Of a DNA stretch of 64,000 nucleotides, positions 42,824 through 52,411 are shown piece by piece. Position numbers and translations under genes: made by a program. How positions within the stretch are numbered: position 1 is the first letter of the stretch; each line of letters opens with the position of its first letter. The notes beneath the pieces were generated by a model. That model did not search any database. It had not been told where the DNA came from and saw only the letters and a list, made by a program, of their open reading frames with translations. The DNA comes from Actinomyces minihominis (GTDB lineage: Bacteria > Actinomycetota > Actinomycetes > Actinomycetales > Actinomycetaceae), in NCBI RefSeq assembly GCF_900187855.1, contig NZ_FYEG01000003.1:124001-188000 (forward strand). Direction: 5' to 3'.

Positions 42824-44215
42824 GTGGCCCGGATCAAGACTGCCTACCGCTGTGCCCAGTGCCAGTGGGAAAGTCCCAAGTGGCTGGGGCAGTGCCGCCA
42901 GTGTGAGGCCTGGGGAACCCTGGAAGAGTACGTTCCGGTCCCCGTAGCCACCGGTAAGGGCGCCCCCATGATCAGTTCCGGATCCGGGATGGGGGCCGTG
43001 GCGGTGGCTCTGGACCAGGTGCGGGTCGAGGACGCTGATGCCCGGCCCAGCGGAATGGGAGAGTTTGACAGAGTACTGGGTGGTGGCATCGTCCCCGGTT
43101 CTGTTGTCCTGCTTGCCGGGGAACCCGGGGTGGGGAAATCAACCCTGCTGCTAGATGTGGCGGCTCGCTATGCCCGTGCAGCCACCGCCTCCGGGTTGGG
43201 TCCGGTCCTCTATGTCACAGGCGAAGAGTCGGTGGCCCAGGTTTCCAAGCGCGCGCACCGCATCGGCGCCCTCGAATCAAACTTGCTTCTGGCAGCTGAG
43301 GGCGATGTGGGGTCCGTCGCCTCCCTGGTGCAAACCCACAGTCCCTCGATGCTGATTGTCGACTCGGTGCAGACCATGACGTCCTCCCTTGCCGAGGGAT
43401 CACCGGGTTCTGTCAGCCAGGTGAAGGCAGTCAGCCAGGTGGTTATCAACGCTGCCAAGGCCAATGCATTGCCAACGCTCCTTGTTGGCCACGTCACCAA
43501 GGACGGCACCATCGCCGGCCCCCGGACCCTTGAACACCTAGTCGATGTCGTCTGTCAGTTTGAGGGAGAGCGGACGGGATCACTGCGGCTGCTGCGCACT
43601 GTAAAGAACCGCTACGGCTCAACGGATGAGGTCGGATGTTTCACGCTGGTCGACAGCGGAATCCGGGAGGTGTCGGACCCATCGAAGCTGTTCACATCAG
43701 GCTCAAGGGGTGAGGCGCCGGGTAGCTTTGTCACCGTGACCCTCGAGGGGAACAGACCGCTCCTCACTGAGATTCAGGCCCTGGTTGCCCCCGGTAGCGG
43801 CGGAAGTCCGCGACGGACCACTTCGGGTCTTGAGTCCTCCCGTGTCGCCATGATCATGGCTGTCGTACAGGCCCACCTTCGCCTCGACCTCTCCCAGAAA
43901 GAGGTCTACGTATCGACGGTTGGGGGAGCCAAGATCGTCGAACCCGCCGTCGACCTCGCCATTGCCCTGGCGATCTGGTCGGCAGCCCGCGGAAAGAGGC
44001 CTTCGGGTCACATTGTTGCTCTCGGAGAGGTCGGGCTCACCGGAGAAGTGAGGGGCGGAACCGGCCTGTCAAGAAGAGTTTCTGAGGCCGCACGTCTCGG
44101 TTGGGACACAGCTATCGTCCCCGCGGGCCAAATCAGTGAGATACGGGCTCCCAGGGGCGTTAGGCTGTTCCCAGTCGATAGTCTTGGCGAAGCTGTGCGC
44201 CATGCGTTTAGCTAA
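42824..44215 (+). CDS. radA: DNA repair protein RadA
   Basis: 463 residues from the GTG at 42824 (GGGGGAG upstream). A longer frame starting inside trkA is not credible. N-terminal C4 zinc finger (CAQCQWESPKWLGQCRQC), RecA-like domain with Walker A GEPGVGKST near residue 105, the RadA-specific KNRYGSTDE near residue 260, and a Lon-like C-terminal domain (HIVALGEVGLTGEVR). RadA promotes branch migration in recombination. It precedes disA by eleven bases; the pair is conserved in Firmicutes and Actinobacteria. Confidence 0.96.
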   Translation: MARIKTAYRCAQCQWESPKWLGQCRQCEAWGTLEEYVPVPVATGKGAPMISSGSGMGAVAVALDQVRVEDADARPSGMGEFDRVLGGGIVPGSVVLLAGEPGVGKSTLLLDVAARYARAATASGLGPVLYVTGEESVAQVSKRAHRIGALESNLLLAAEGDVGSVASLVQTHSPSMLIVDSVQTMTSSLAEGSPGSVSQVKAVSQVVINAAKANALPTLLVGHVTKDGTIAGPRTLEHLVDVVCQFEGERTGSLRLLRTVKNRYGSTDEVGCFTLVDSGIREVSDPSKLFTSGSRGEAPGSFVTVTLEGNRPLLTEIQALVAPGSGGSPRRTTSGLESSRVAMIMAVVQAHLRLDLSQKEVYVSTVGGAKIVEPAVDLAIALAIWSAARGKRPSGHIVALGEVGLTGEVRGGTGLSRRVSEAARLGWDTAIVPAGQISEIRAPRGVRLFPVDSLGEAVRHAFS

Positions 44216-44226
44216 CAGGAAGGGGC

Positions 44227-45306
44227 GTGTGGCAGGTGGATTCGGGCAGTATTGAACTGCGCAAGGCCCTTCAGTTGGTTGCCCCCGGCACCGCACTTCG
44301 TGAAGGTCTGGAACGCATACAACGGTCCCATACCGGCGCACTCATTATCCTGGGCTACACCCCTGAGATTGAGGCGCTCTGCTCGGGGGGCTTTGAGCTT
44401 GAGGTCCCCTTCTCACCAGCCCGCCTTCGCGAACTGTGCAAAATGGATGGCGCAGTCGTGATCGATTCGGACACCTGGATGATTCGTAAGGCGAATGTTC
44501 AGCTGATCCCCGATCCCACCATCCCCACGAATGAGTCCGGAATGAGGCACCGCACCGCCCAGAGGGTTGCTCGCCAAACCAACATCCCCGTGCTCTCACT
44601 ATCAGCTTCGATGCGTCTGATCTCAATCTATGTTGGCAAGCTGCACCACACGGTAGAGGAACCAGAAACGCTGTTGGCCCGGGCCAACCAGGCGGTCGAC
44701 ACCCTAGAGCGCTACAGCCAGCGCCTGGATGAGGTGCTGGCTTCGATGGCCATCTTTGAGATGCGTGAGGCCGTGACGGTTCGCGATATTGCCACCGTGG
44801 TTCAGCGAATGGAGATGATCCGACGCATCACCTCAGAGATCGATGGCTTCCTCAGCCAGCTGGGAGATGAGGGCCGTCTGCTCTCACTCCAGGTCGATGA
44901 CCTCCTGCGCGGCGCAGCGTCAGAGCGAGCCCTGGTACTTCGCGACTACGTTGCCGACCCCTCGATGCTAGAGGTAGTAGAGGAACGTCTGGCGGCCCTC
45001 TCGGGTGAATCACTGGTTGACCTGGCTCAAATCGCTGAGAGTTTGGGGATGTCGGTCTACGATCCGGCTGACCTTGATGAAGTGGTGCGTCCCCGTGGGA
45101 TCAGAGCCCTGGCAGTCATCCCGCGCCTCCCCTGGCGCCTCATCCAGCAGATCTCTGACCGCTGGCCCACCCTGTCAGATCTTCGTGAGCTGACCGCAGA
45201 GGACTTCCAGCAGATAGAGGGAATCGGACCCTACCGGGCCCAAACCATTGTTGATCACCTGCGGCAGCGAGCCAATGCAGCCAGCAATCCCAATCTGCCC
45301 TGGTAG
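44227..45306 (+). CDS. disA: DNA integrity scanning diadenylate cyclase DisA
   Basis: 359 residues; GTG start with AGGAAGGGG upstream. N-terminal DAC domain with KMDGAVVIDSD near residue 75 and the SGMRHRTAQRVA loop near residue 106, a helical linker, and a C-terminal HhH DNA-binding domain (AEDFQQIEGIGPYRAQTIVDH). It makes c-di-AMP from two ATP while scanning DNA and stops at branched structures, which explains its cotranscription with radA. Products would act on K+ channels such as the Trk system upstream. It ends at 45306, directly before the stop of the opposite gene. Confidence 0.96.
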   Translation: MWQVDSGSIELRKALQLVAPGTALREGLERIQRSHTGALIILGYTPEIEALCSGGFELEVPFSPARLRELCKMDGAVVIDSDTWMIRKANVQLIPDPTIPTNESGMRHRTAQRVARQTNIPVLSLSASMRLISIYVGKLHHTVEEPETLLARANQAVDTLERYSQRLDEVLASMAIFEMREAVTVRDIATVVQRMEMIRRITSEIDGFLSQLGDEGRLLSLQVDDLLRGAASERALVLRDYVADPSMLEVVEERLAALSGESLVDLAQIAESLGMSVYDPADLDEVVRPRGIRALAVIPRLPWRLIQQISDRWPTLSDLRELTAEDFQQIEGIGPYRAQTIVDHLRQRANAASNPNLPW

Positions 45307-45882
45307 TTAGCGGATCTGTATCGACACGGTTTGCGGCGTTGATGCGCCCGGGGCCAGTGCCGTCAGGGTGTAGGTGCCCTGCGAGGCGGTGGCACCCCCG
45401 GTTTCTGCGGCCACGGCATCACACCCCTCGTAGATGTGACCGTTCCACGTCAGTGAACCCTCCCAGGTGTCCCCCGGTGCCAGCAGCAGAGTCTTAGACC
45501 AGTCCGCATCGCAGGCAGATGGTGACCACACCACAGTGGTTGCTCCCGCGAGCTTAATGTCAACCTCTGAGGTTTCGACACTGCAGTCGACCTTGCCGGT
45601 GTTCTCCAGCTGCACACCCAGGGTGAACCCAATCCCCTCGTCGACAACACCTGAAGAAGGTGTTAGGCGTACCCCCAGGTCATCACCGGCGCAGGGCAGA
45701 ATCTCCACCGGCTTCGGAGCCGCACTCTCAGTAACTTTGGCGTGCTCCTCACCGAGAATACCCATCACCCACTGCACCCCCTTGGTGATGCCAAAGATGA
45801 GCCCGATCAACAAGGCGAGCAGGATGGCGGTCGAAATAATCCGTCTAGCCCAGGGAACCTGCTGTGAACGACTAGCGGTCAC
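45307..45882 (-). CDS. Membrane-anchored extracellular protein, unknown function
   Basis: 191 residues: basic N-terminus, one membrane helix (about residues 16-40), then an extracellular beta-rich domain with LGVRLTPSSGVVDEGI, LENTGKVDCSVET and a Cys pair (CSVETS...CDADW) plus another Cys near residue 150. The fold looks like an immunoglobulin-type or DUF4232-like domain of actinobacterial envelope proteins. It lies two bases after the DUF3180 gene in the folate operon direction, so it is probably the last gene of the fol transcript, without obvious folate role. Confidence 0.75.
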   Translation of the reverse strand: MTASRSQQVPWARRIISTAILLALLIGLIFGITKGVQWVMGILGEEHAKVTESAAPKPVEILPCAGDDLGVRLTPSSGVVDEGIGFTLGVQLENTGKVDCSVETSEVDIKLAGATTVVWSPSACDADWSKTLLLAPGDTWEGSLTWNGHIYEGCDAVAAETGGATASQGTYTLTALAPGASTPQTVSIQIR

Positions 45883-45884
45883 GC

Positions 45885-46382
45885 CTAACCCACCTCCGGG
45901 GCACGGGGACCGGTCTTGCGCCCCGAAGATACCGAACTGTCATCATCACTGCCTGAATCCCTGCACCAGCGCTCAACCAGAATGGCGACTGCGCAGGCGG
46001 CAAACGCGGTGACAGCCCCCGCCAGGCCGCTCCAGGCCGACAGTGCTGTAGCAGGAGCCCAGAGCCGGGTAAAACCAACGATCGCTACCCCCGCCAGGAA
46101 CCCACCGCAACCGGAGGTGACGTAAGCGGTGGCTCGCGACAGCACGGCAACGCGCGCTGCGCCAATAGGGGTCACCCAGGTGTCCTTACGAGCCCGCAGG
46201 CGACGGACTGCCTTTCCCCCGACCAGTAGCCAGATCGCGATGAGGACAAAGAAGAGAGAGATCAAGGGGGTGACAACAAAGGGGTGGGCTCCGGCCCGGA
46301 CCAGGAGCGCTGAGGTTAGAGCTCCGAGGGCAAGTGTGACAACACCGATTGAAGCAACCAGAAGAAGATTAAGTGGTTTCAT
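45885..46382 (-). CDS. DUF3180 family membrane protein
   Basis: 165 residues with four hydrophobic segments (residues 5-27, 36-54, 80-104 and 118-135) and a polar C-terminal tail. DUF3180 proteins are conserved in actinobacteria directly downstream of folK, as here: the ATG overlaps the folB-folK stop by four bases. The physiological role is unknown. Confidence 0.85.
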   Translation of the reverse strand: MKPLNLLLVASIGVVTLALGALTSALLVRAGAHPFVVTPLISLFFVLIAIWLLVGGKAVRRLRARKDTWVTPIGAARVAVLSRATAYVTSGCGGFLAGVAIVGFTRLWAPATALSAWSGLAGAVTAFAACAVAILVERWCRDSGSDDDSSVSSGRKTGPRAPEVG

Positions 46383-48223
46383 GCCTTGTGTTTGCCACTT
46401 CCATTACCCCTCTTCGGCAAGCGGAAGACCGGAACCGAGCCCGTCGGGGTGGGACGAACTGTGACGTGGCGGGCCACCTTCGGAATCGATCCTGCAGGGG
46501 TGATGGGAGAGCGCTCCTCGGTTGTGGTAGGGCCGTTCAATCTGGGACGCTCCGCCTCTGTTTCAATGGCGTGGCGCCGGGCGAGAGACTGTTGAACATC
46601 AATCCCTTCCAGCGGAGTCTGGATGGATTCAACCGCGTGAACATCATCCGGGGCATCGACCGAATCAACCACTCGGACCCGTCTACTGCGTTGGGCGAAC
46701 TCCCAGTTCGGGAGGCTTGGAACCCGACTCTTCACCTGCGGTGAAGGGTCCACAACCTTAGCTGGGAGATCCTGGGACGCTCGGGGAAGCACCGGGGTGG
46801 GCGCCGCCTCTCGCACCGGGGTGGGTGCAACCTGCGACCTGGGCCGAGGTGGTGGCGGAGGCTTAACCACTGTGCGGGGCTTCGCCTGGGCCCGGGCGCG
46901 TGGAGTCTTCCGCGCTTCCCGCTGTTCCCTGTCAAGCAGGCTCTGGAAAATCGGATCGCCCTCAACATCTGCCAGGCGAACACCCTGACCGCGAAGCACC
47001 ACCTGCGGGGAGGTTCCATCGAGGTGAATCTGCCTCGACCGGGCAGGGCGCGGGGCCAGATGCACCTCGACCGCTGCACCGGGGTCATTCCCCTGCTGTT
47101 CCAACCAGTCGGGATACTCAAACAGTATGCCCCCGAGGTCGTCCGTCCTCGGCAGCAAATCCCGAGCAAACCCGTGTCGGGGTAGGTGGGCCTGCGAATC
47201 CGCGAGAAGCCAGGGGTAGAGCACAAAGGCACGCACATGAGCCCGCGGGTGGGGCAGCGTCAACTTCTTCAGGTTGAGCAACATGTGGTCGAGGTCGATG
47301 ATGTCTATGTCGAGTGTTCGGGCTCCCCAGTGGCTGGTCCGCACACGACCAAATCTCTGTTCAATGCCCTGGGTCGCCTCAAGCAGTGCCGGGGGTGCCA
47401 GAACCGTCTTGGCAACCACAATCGCGTTGTAATAATCGTCCTGAGGGAGCGCGCCCTGTTCCAGGACGGGCTGCGTGCGCACCAGGGGTGATACGGAGTC
47501 AATCTCAAAGCCGTCCACAGCTCCCAGGGCCTCGACGGCACCCCGCAGGTTCTGCACCGCGGGACCCTGATTAGCGCCGAGCGCTAAGACCACGTCATAG
47601 ACGTGCGGCTTGGGTCGGGAAGGGGTGGCGCGGTAGGTGGGTTCCGGGCTTGGACGTCCGTGCTTCCCCGTGTGCCGGCTCCTTGGCTCCGGCCTCACCT
47701 CTGGTGCAACCTTGGCCGGCTTGGGCGCAGGTGGGGCAGGCGGGGGCGGAGTTAGCACCTTCGGTCGCCCCTGGTTGGTTTCTACAGGAGGACGGTTCGT
47801 CGCCGGTTGCACCTTCGCTGCGGAGGGCAGGTTGGCATCGATGGTTGGTACACCCTGACGCCTCTCTCGTATCACGGTGACGGAGACGTCTGTGAACTGC
47901 TGTTCCAGCGGGGCCATGGGCTTGTGAACAGTGACTTTGGCGCGATGTACCCCGGGGTAGCCGAGGGCGATTTCTGCCAGTCGGGAAGCAAGAGTTTCAA
48001 TGAGGAAGACTGCGGGTCCAGAGAGGACAGCAACCGCGTCCTCAGCCACCTTGGAGTAGTCAACGGTGTCGGCAACATCGTCCGACTGCGCGGCCTTACG
48101 GGCATCAACATACAGGGTCAGGTCGGCGACAAACTCCTGGCTGCCGTCTCTCTCAAAGTCATACACGCCGTGGTTGCCGACAGCCGTCAGCCCACTCAGC
48201 GTGATGACATCCCACTTGCTCAC
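46379..48223 (-). CDS. folBK: Fused dihydroneopterin aldolase and HPPK with a long disordered tail
   Basis: 614 residues. Residues 1-120 are FolB (dihydroneopterin aldolase): GNHGVYDFERDGSQEFV, and IETLASRLAEIAL. A Pro-rich linker (about 130-205) leads to FolK/HPPK at residues 207-365 (DVVLALGANQGPAVQNL, RTSHWGARTLDIDI, and LPHPRAHVRAFVLYPW). After residue 370 or so come about 245 residues rich in Pro, Arg and Lys with no folate domain. FolB and FolK act on successive steps of dihydropterin synthesis, and their fusion is known in actinobacteria; the long tail is uncommon. The stop overlaps DUF3180 by four bases, and folP lies upstream. Confidence 0.9.
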   Translation of the reverse strand: MSKWDVITLSGLTAVGNHGVYDFERDGSQEFVADLTLYVDARKAAQSDDVADTVDYSKVAEDAVAVLSGPAVFLIETLASRLAEIALGYPGVHRAKVTVHKPMAPLEQQFTDVSVTVIRERRQGVPTIDANLPSAAKVQPATNRPPVETNQGRPKVLTPPPPAPPAPKPAKVAPEVRPEPRSRHTGKHGRPSPEPTYRATPSRPKPHVYDVVLALGANQGPAVQNLRGAVEALGAVDGFEIDSVSPLVRTQPVLEQGALPQDDYYNAIVVAKTVLAPPALLEATQGIEQRFGRVRTSHWGARTLDIDIIDLDHMLLNLKKLTLPHPRAHVRAFVLYPWLLADSQAHLPRHGFARDLLPRTDDLGGILFEYPDWLEQQGNDPGAAVEVHLAPRPARSRQIHLDGTSPQVVLRGQGVRLADVEGDPIFQSLLDREQREARKTPRARAQAKPRTVVKPPPPPRPRSQVAPTPVREAAPTPVLPRASQDLPAKVVDPSPQVKSRVPSLPNWEFAQRSRRVRVVDSVDAPDDVHAVESIQTPLEGIDVQQSLARRHAIETEAERPRLNGPTTTEERSPITPAGSIPKVARHVTVRPTPTGSVPVFRLPKRGNGSGKHKA

Positions 48224-48242
48224 CGCAGCCCCCGCCTATCAA

Positions 48243-49073
48243 TCATGACAGCTCGTCAATAAGACGAACGTGTCCGGCAACGTGGTGGACCCGAACGGCC
48301 CACACTCCCGCCTCCACACACCTCTTAGTTACCTCTAGCGTTCCACCCTCAACATCATCCGGGTACCGACTGACAACGAACCTCTTTCTCGAGGCCCCCA
48401 CCAGAACGGGAAGGCCCCGCGCAGTAAGAGAACTGAGGGAGTACACAACGCCCCAGGAATCTTCAGGCTTCTTTGCAAATCCTAGCCCGGGGTCAATGAT
48501 CATCTGGGATTGACGCAGCCCGTTTTCCAAAGCGAGGCGTAATTGGCCCTCAACCTCTTCGAGGACATCACCCACAACCTCGATGTAGTCCTGGTTGAGA
48601 TCCTTCTGGGACGGGAAACCTCGCCAGTGCTGGATGACCATCGGCAGTCCGGCCTCGGCAGCGACCCGGGTCATCTGCGGATCGTGAACCCCGCCTGAAA
48701 CATCATTGATGAGGTCGGCGCCCTCTTCAATGGCCCGGCGCGCCACCTCGGAGTTGACGGTGTCGATCGAAGTGGTGATATCGCGACGTGCCAGGGCGGC
48801 AACCACGGGACCGACCCTCTCCCACTCTTCCTCAACGGAGACCCTGCGGGCCCCCGGTCTGGTCGACTCTCCGCCAACGTCGATGATGATGGCGCCCTCA
48901 TCCATCATCCTCAAGCCGTGATCCACGGCCATGAGCGGATCCAGCCAAAGGCCCCCATCCGAGAAGGAGTCCGGGGTAACGTTGAGGACACCCATGACGG
49001 AGGTCTTGCCGCCGCCGAGTGGAACCCCGCGAAGGAGGGGCGCTGGAACGGGCGGCTTCGTAGTGGTAAACAT
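48243..49073 (-). CDS. folP: Dihydropteroate synthase
   Basis: 276 residues, TIM barrel. Motifs: MGVLNVTPDSFSDGG near residue 26, DVGGESTRPGAR near residue 63, INDVSGG near residue 124, and IIDPGLGFAKKPEDSW near residue 196 with the pterin-binding region and Arg-x-His at the end (VRVHHV). It joins the pterin diphosphate to p-aminobenzoate. A start at 49073 is supported by the family length. Operon order folE, folP, folBK. Confidence 0.96.
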   Translation of the reverse strand: MFTTTKPPVPAPLLRGVPLGGGKTSVMGVLNVTPDSFSDGGLWLDPLMAVDHGLRMMDEGAIIIDVGGESTRPGARRVSVEEEWERVGPVVAALARRDITTSIDTVNSEVARRAIEEGADLINDVSGGVHDPQMTRVAAEAGLPMVIQHWRGFPSQKDLNQDYIEVVGDVLEEVEGQLRLALENGLRQSQMIIDPGLGFAKKPEDSWGVVYSLSSLTARGLPVLVGASRKRFVVSRYPDDVEGGTLEVTKRCVEAGVWAVRVHHVAGHVRLIDELS

Positions 49074-49085
49074 CAGCCTCGGTTC

Positions 49086-49673
49086 CTAGAGAAGTTCCAA
49101 AACCTCTTGGCGCCTACCGGTTTCACGCAGCTCACCGGAGTAGTGCGTTGTCACCGTCTCCGAGCCACCCTTGCTGACGCCCCGCATGGTCATGCACATG
49201 TGCTCCGCCCTGATGATGACCGCCACGCCGCGCGGTGCCAGAGCCGCCTCCACCGCCTCGGCAACCTGCCTGGTCAGCCTCTCTTGTACCTGGGGTCGGC
49301 GGGCAAATCCCTCGACGCAGCGAGCCAGCTTCGACAGTCCCGTCACTCGACCACCCGCGGGCAAATAGGCGACTGAAACCGTGCCGAAGAAGGGCAGCAG
49401 GTGGTGTTCGCACATTGAGAAGAATTCGATGTCCTTGACGATCACCAGACCGTCAGCATCAACCTCAAAGGTCTTTTCCAAGTGCTTGGACGGATCCTCG
49501 CCCAAGCCACTGAACAACTCTGCGAATGAGCGTGCCACACGCTCTGGCGTCTCCACGAGGCCATCACGAGTCGGATCCTCACCAACCCCGCTTAGGAGCT
49601 GGCGGATAGCGTGTTGTACCAGGGCGGCATCGAAGTTTGCGCCGCCCTCAGCCGAGCTGTCCCGTCCGCTCAC
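49086..49673 (-). CDS. folE: GTP cyclohydrolase I
   Basis: 195 residues. Zn ligands in MCEHHLLPF (Cys and His), the catalytic His in the same motif, and [21 protein letters not shown] near residue 165. It makes dihydroneopterin triphosphate, first step of folate synthesis. Its ATG overlaps the ftsH stop by four bases, so ftsH and folate genes are translationally coupled. Confidence 0.97.
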   Translation of the reverse strand: MSGRDSSAEGGANFDAALVQHAIRQLLSGVGEDPTRDGLVETPERVARSFAELFSGLGEDPSKHLEKTFEVDADGLVIVKDIEFFSMCEHHLLPFFGTVSVAYLPAGGRVTGLSKLARCVEGFARRPQVQERLTRQVAEAVEAALAPRGVAVIIRAEHMCMTMRGVSKGGSETVTTHYSGELRETGRRQEVLELL

Positions 49674-51676
49674 AACTGTTCTTCCAAGGGTGCGGGAGGG
49701 TCAATATCCTTCGGATTCAGCCCGATGGGGTTACCGAGGACTGCCCCCTCGACTGCGCCGTGGTGACCGTAGTTCCACACCTCACGCTTGGGCTGCTTCT
49801 TAATATCGACAAAGATCTCTGCCAGACCCTTCTCATCTATCGTCTCAATATCGAGAAGCTTCAGAGCGAGGGTATCGAGGACATGGCGGTTGTTGGTTAG
49901 AACCGTCCACGCCTCACGAATGGCGTTGTCGAGCAGTTCACGAACCTGGTCGTCAATCAGGGTGGCCTGGTGGTCTGAGATGTTCAAGCCGCGGCCCTGG
50001 CCCATCTCACGACCCACGAACGGATCGGTATCCTGGTGCCCCAGTTTGACAATGCCGACGCTGCTGGTCATGCCGTAGTCGGTGACCATGGCCCTCGCAG
50101 TCTTGGTGGCCTTCTCGATGTCATTCGAAGCCCCGGTTGAGGGGTCCCGGAAGACGATCTCTTCCGCAACTCGACCGCCCATCGCATAGACGAGGTCGTC
50201 GAGCAGCTGGTTTCGCGTCCTCGAGTAGCGGTCTTCCGTTGGCATCACCATGGTGTACCCGAGGGCGCGCCCGCGGGGCAGGATCGTCACCTTCGTCACC
50301 GGGTCCGTGTACTGCAGGGCCGCCGCCGCAACGGCATGACCGGCTTCGTGGTACGCGGTGACGTACTTGTCGTGCTCATTCATGACGCGAGTGCGTTTTT
50401 GCGGTCCGGCAATCACCCGGTCAATGGCCTCATCAATCGCCCGCATATCGATGAGGTCGGCATTCGACCTCGCGGTGAGCAGGGCGGCCTCGTTCAGAAC
50501 ATTGGCCAGGTCAGCGCCGGTAAAGCCGGGGGTTCGCTTAGCAATCTGGTGAAGGTTGATGTCATCCGTGAATGGCTTGCCCTGGGAGTGAACCCTCAGG
50601 ATGGCCTCGCGTCCCTTGAGGTCGGGGGCCTCAACCGCAATCTGGCGGTCGAAACGGCCCGGCCGCAGCAGGGCCGGATCAAGAATATCGGGCCTGTTGG
50701 TCGCGGCAATCATGATCACGTTGGTGCGGGCATCGAAACCGTCCAGCTCAACAAGCATCTGGTTTAGTGTCTGCTCACGTTCGTCATTGCCACCGCCAAT
50801 GCCGGAGCCGCGGTGGCGGCCAATCGCATCAATCTCATCGACGAAGATGATGGCCGGGGCTGCCTTGCGAGCCTTGGTGAAGAGGTCACGGACCCGGGAG
50901 GCGCCAACACCAACGTAAAGCTCCATGAACTCGGAGCCAGAAATGGAGAAGAACGGCACCTTAGCTTCACCTGCAACAGCCTTGGCCAGCAGGGTTTTAC
51001 CGGTTCCGGGTGGGCCGTAAAGAAGAACACCGCGGGGAATCTTGGCCCCGACCGAAGTGAACTTCTCCGGGGCAACCAGGAACTCTTTGATCTCTTCCAG
51101 TTCCTCAACCGCCTCGTCCTCACCCGCCACGTCGGCGAAGGTGATCTGCGGATTCTCCTCATTAAACTCTTTGGCCTTAGAAGCAGAGAACGAACCCATC
51201 ATGCCACCGCGGGTGGAGCGAGACATGAGGAACCAGAACGCACCGAGGATCAGCAGCATGGGGATCATCAGCTGCAACATGGCGCTGAACGCAGAGGACT
51301 GCGGGTACATCGCGTTGTAGCCGAGCTTCGGTTCAGCCTTCTCAATCAGGCCCAGAATCTCATCGGTTTGGGCGCGAGCATATGTGAAGGAGATGTTCTT
51401 GCCGAGCTCCTTCTCAGGGTCCTCAACCGAGGTGGACTCATGGGTGTAGGACTCTTCCAATACCATGGTGACCTGCTGCGAGCCATCGTTGAGGACGGCG
51501 CTGTTGACCGTCTCGGTACGAAGAATCTCCAGGCCCTCAGAGGTGTTGACGACTCCCGGCTGAAGGAGGCGCCAAACCATCCACCCGATCACTAAAAGTG
51601 CGATCAGTGGTATGACGATGTAGGGCCAGACCTTTGCCTTCTTGGTCTTCTTCTCCCTGGGCTGAGCTTCTGCCAT
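49670..51676 (-). CDS. ftsH: ATP-dependent zinc metalloprotease FtsH
   Basis: 668 residues. Two N-terminal membrane helices (residues 19-38 and 131-148) with an extracytosolic loop, AAA+ domain with Walker [14 protein letters not shown] near residue 220 and Walker [12 protein letters not shown], second region of homology, and the M41 protease with [11 protein letters not shown] near residue 430 and a distal Asp ligand. It degrades misfolded membrane and short-lived proteins. Placed between hpt and folE as in many actinobacteria. Confidence 0.97.
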   Translation of the reverse strand: MAEAQPREKKTKKAKVWPYIVIPLIALLVIGWMVWRLLQPGVVNTSEGLEILRTETVNSAVLNDGSQQVTMVLEESYTHESTSVEDPEKELGKNISFTYARAQTDEILGLIEKAEPKLGYNAMYPQSSAFSAMLQLMIPMLLILGAFWFLMSRSTRGGMMGSFSASKAKEFNEENPQITFADVAGEDEAVEELEEIKEFLVAPEKFTSVGAKIPRGVLLYGPPGTGKTLLAKAVAGEAKVPFFSISGSEFMELYVGVGASRVRDLFTKARKAAPAIIFVDEIDAIGRHRGSGIGGGNDEREQTLNQMLVELDGFDARTNVIMIAATNRPDILDPALLRPGRFDRQIAVEAPDLKGREAILRVHSQGKPFTDDINLHQIAKRTPGFTGADLANVLNEAALLTARSNADLIDMRAIDEAIDRVIAGPQKRTRVMNEHDKYVTAYHEAGHAVAAAALQYTDPVTKVTILPRGRALGYTMVMPTEDRYSRTRNQLLDDLVYAMGGRVAEEIVFRDPSTGASNDIEKATKTARAMVTDYGMTSSVGIVKLGHQDTDPFVGREMGQGRGLNISDHQATLIDDQVRELLDNAIREAWTVLTNNRHVLDTLALKLLDIETIDEKGLAEIFVDIKKQPKREVWNYGHHGAVEGAVLGNPIGLNPKDIDPPAPLEEQL

Positions 51677-51679
51677 CGG

Positions 51680-52243
51680 CTATTCGCCCTCCACTTCATA
51701 GACGTGACGAGCCAGGGTCCCGATGAAGGGCAGGTGCCTGTACTGCTCTGCGTAGTCGAGGCCGTATCCGATCACGAACTCGTTTGGAATATCAAATCCC
51801 ACGTAGTCGACATCAACGTCGACCTGGGCCGCATCGGGTTTACGCAATATCGTTACGATACGAACGGAGTTCACGCCGCGATTGATCAGGTTTTCCTTCA
51901 GCCACGCGAGTGTCAGTCCCGAGTCAATAATGTCCTCAACGATGAGGACATTGCGCCCGTGAACGTCAGCATCGAGATCCTTGAGGATGCGAACCACCCC
52001 GGAGGTCTTGGTCCCCGCCCCGTAGGACGACACTGCCATCCAGTCCATCTCAATTGGCCGGTGGATCTTCCGAGACAGGTCAACCATTGCCGGTGCCGCC
52101 CCCTTGAGGACACCCACCAAAAGCAGGTCGCCGTCGGGGTAATCGCGGTCAATTTCAGCAGCCAGCTCCGTGAGACGCTGGTCAATCTGCTCAGCTGAAA
52201 TCAGGACTTTCTCGAGGGCGTCGCCCATATCGTTTGCGTCCAC
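51680..52243 (-). CDS. hpt: Hypoxanthine phosphoribosyltransferase
   Basis: 187 residues from the GTG at 52243 (GGGAG five bases upstream); the longer frame is not typical. The PRPP loop is VLIVEDIIDSGLTLAWL near residue 105, with KGAAPAMVDLSRKIHRP early and the FVIGYGLDYAEQYRHLPFIG end typical of HGPRT. It salvages hypoxanthine and guanine into IMP and GMP. The conserved gene order tilS, hpt, ftsH is kept. Confidence 0.95.
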   Translation of the reverse strand: MDANDMGDALEKVLISAEQIDQRLTELAAEIDRDYPDGDLLLVGVLKGAAPAMVDLSRKIHRPIEMDWMAVSSYGAGTKTSGVVRILKDLDADVHGRNVLIVEDIIDSGLTLAWLKENLINRGVNSVRIVTILRKPDAAQVDVDVDYVGFDIPNEFVIGYGLDYAEQYRHLPFIGTLARHVYEVEGE

Positions 52244-52411
52244 ACCGCTCCCTTTCGATGTCAGTGGCAAGGTGCCTGGAATTTCGGGGGCTCTAAGGGG
52301 TGATGGCCTACGAAATTGCTGCCCCCACTCTAGCGCGTGACCACGGCTTTCCCCCACGCGGTCAAAGAAAAACAGTCTTCTGCGACGTGCAATTGCCCGG
52401 AGTTCTCAACC

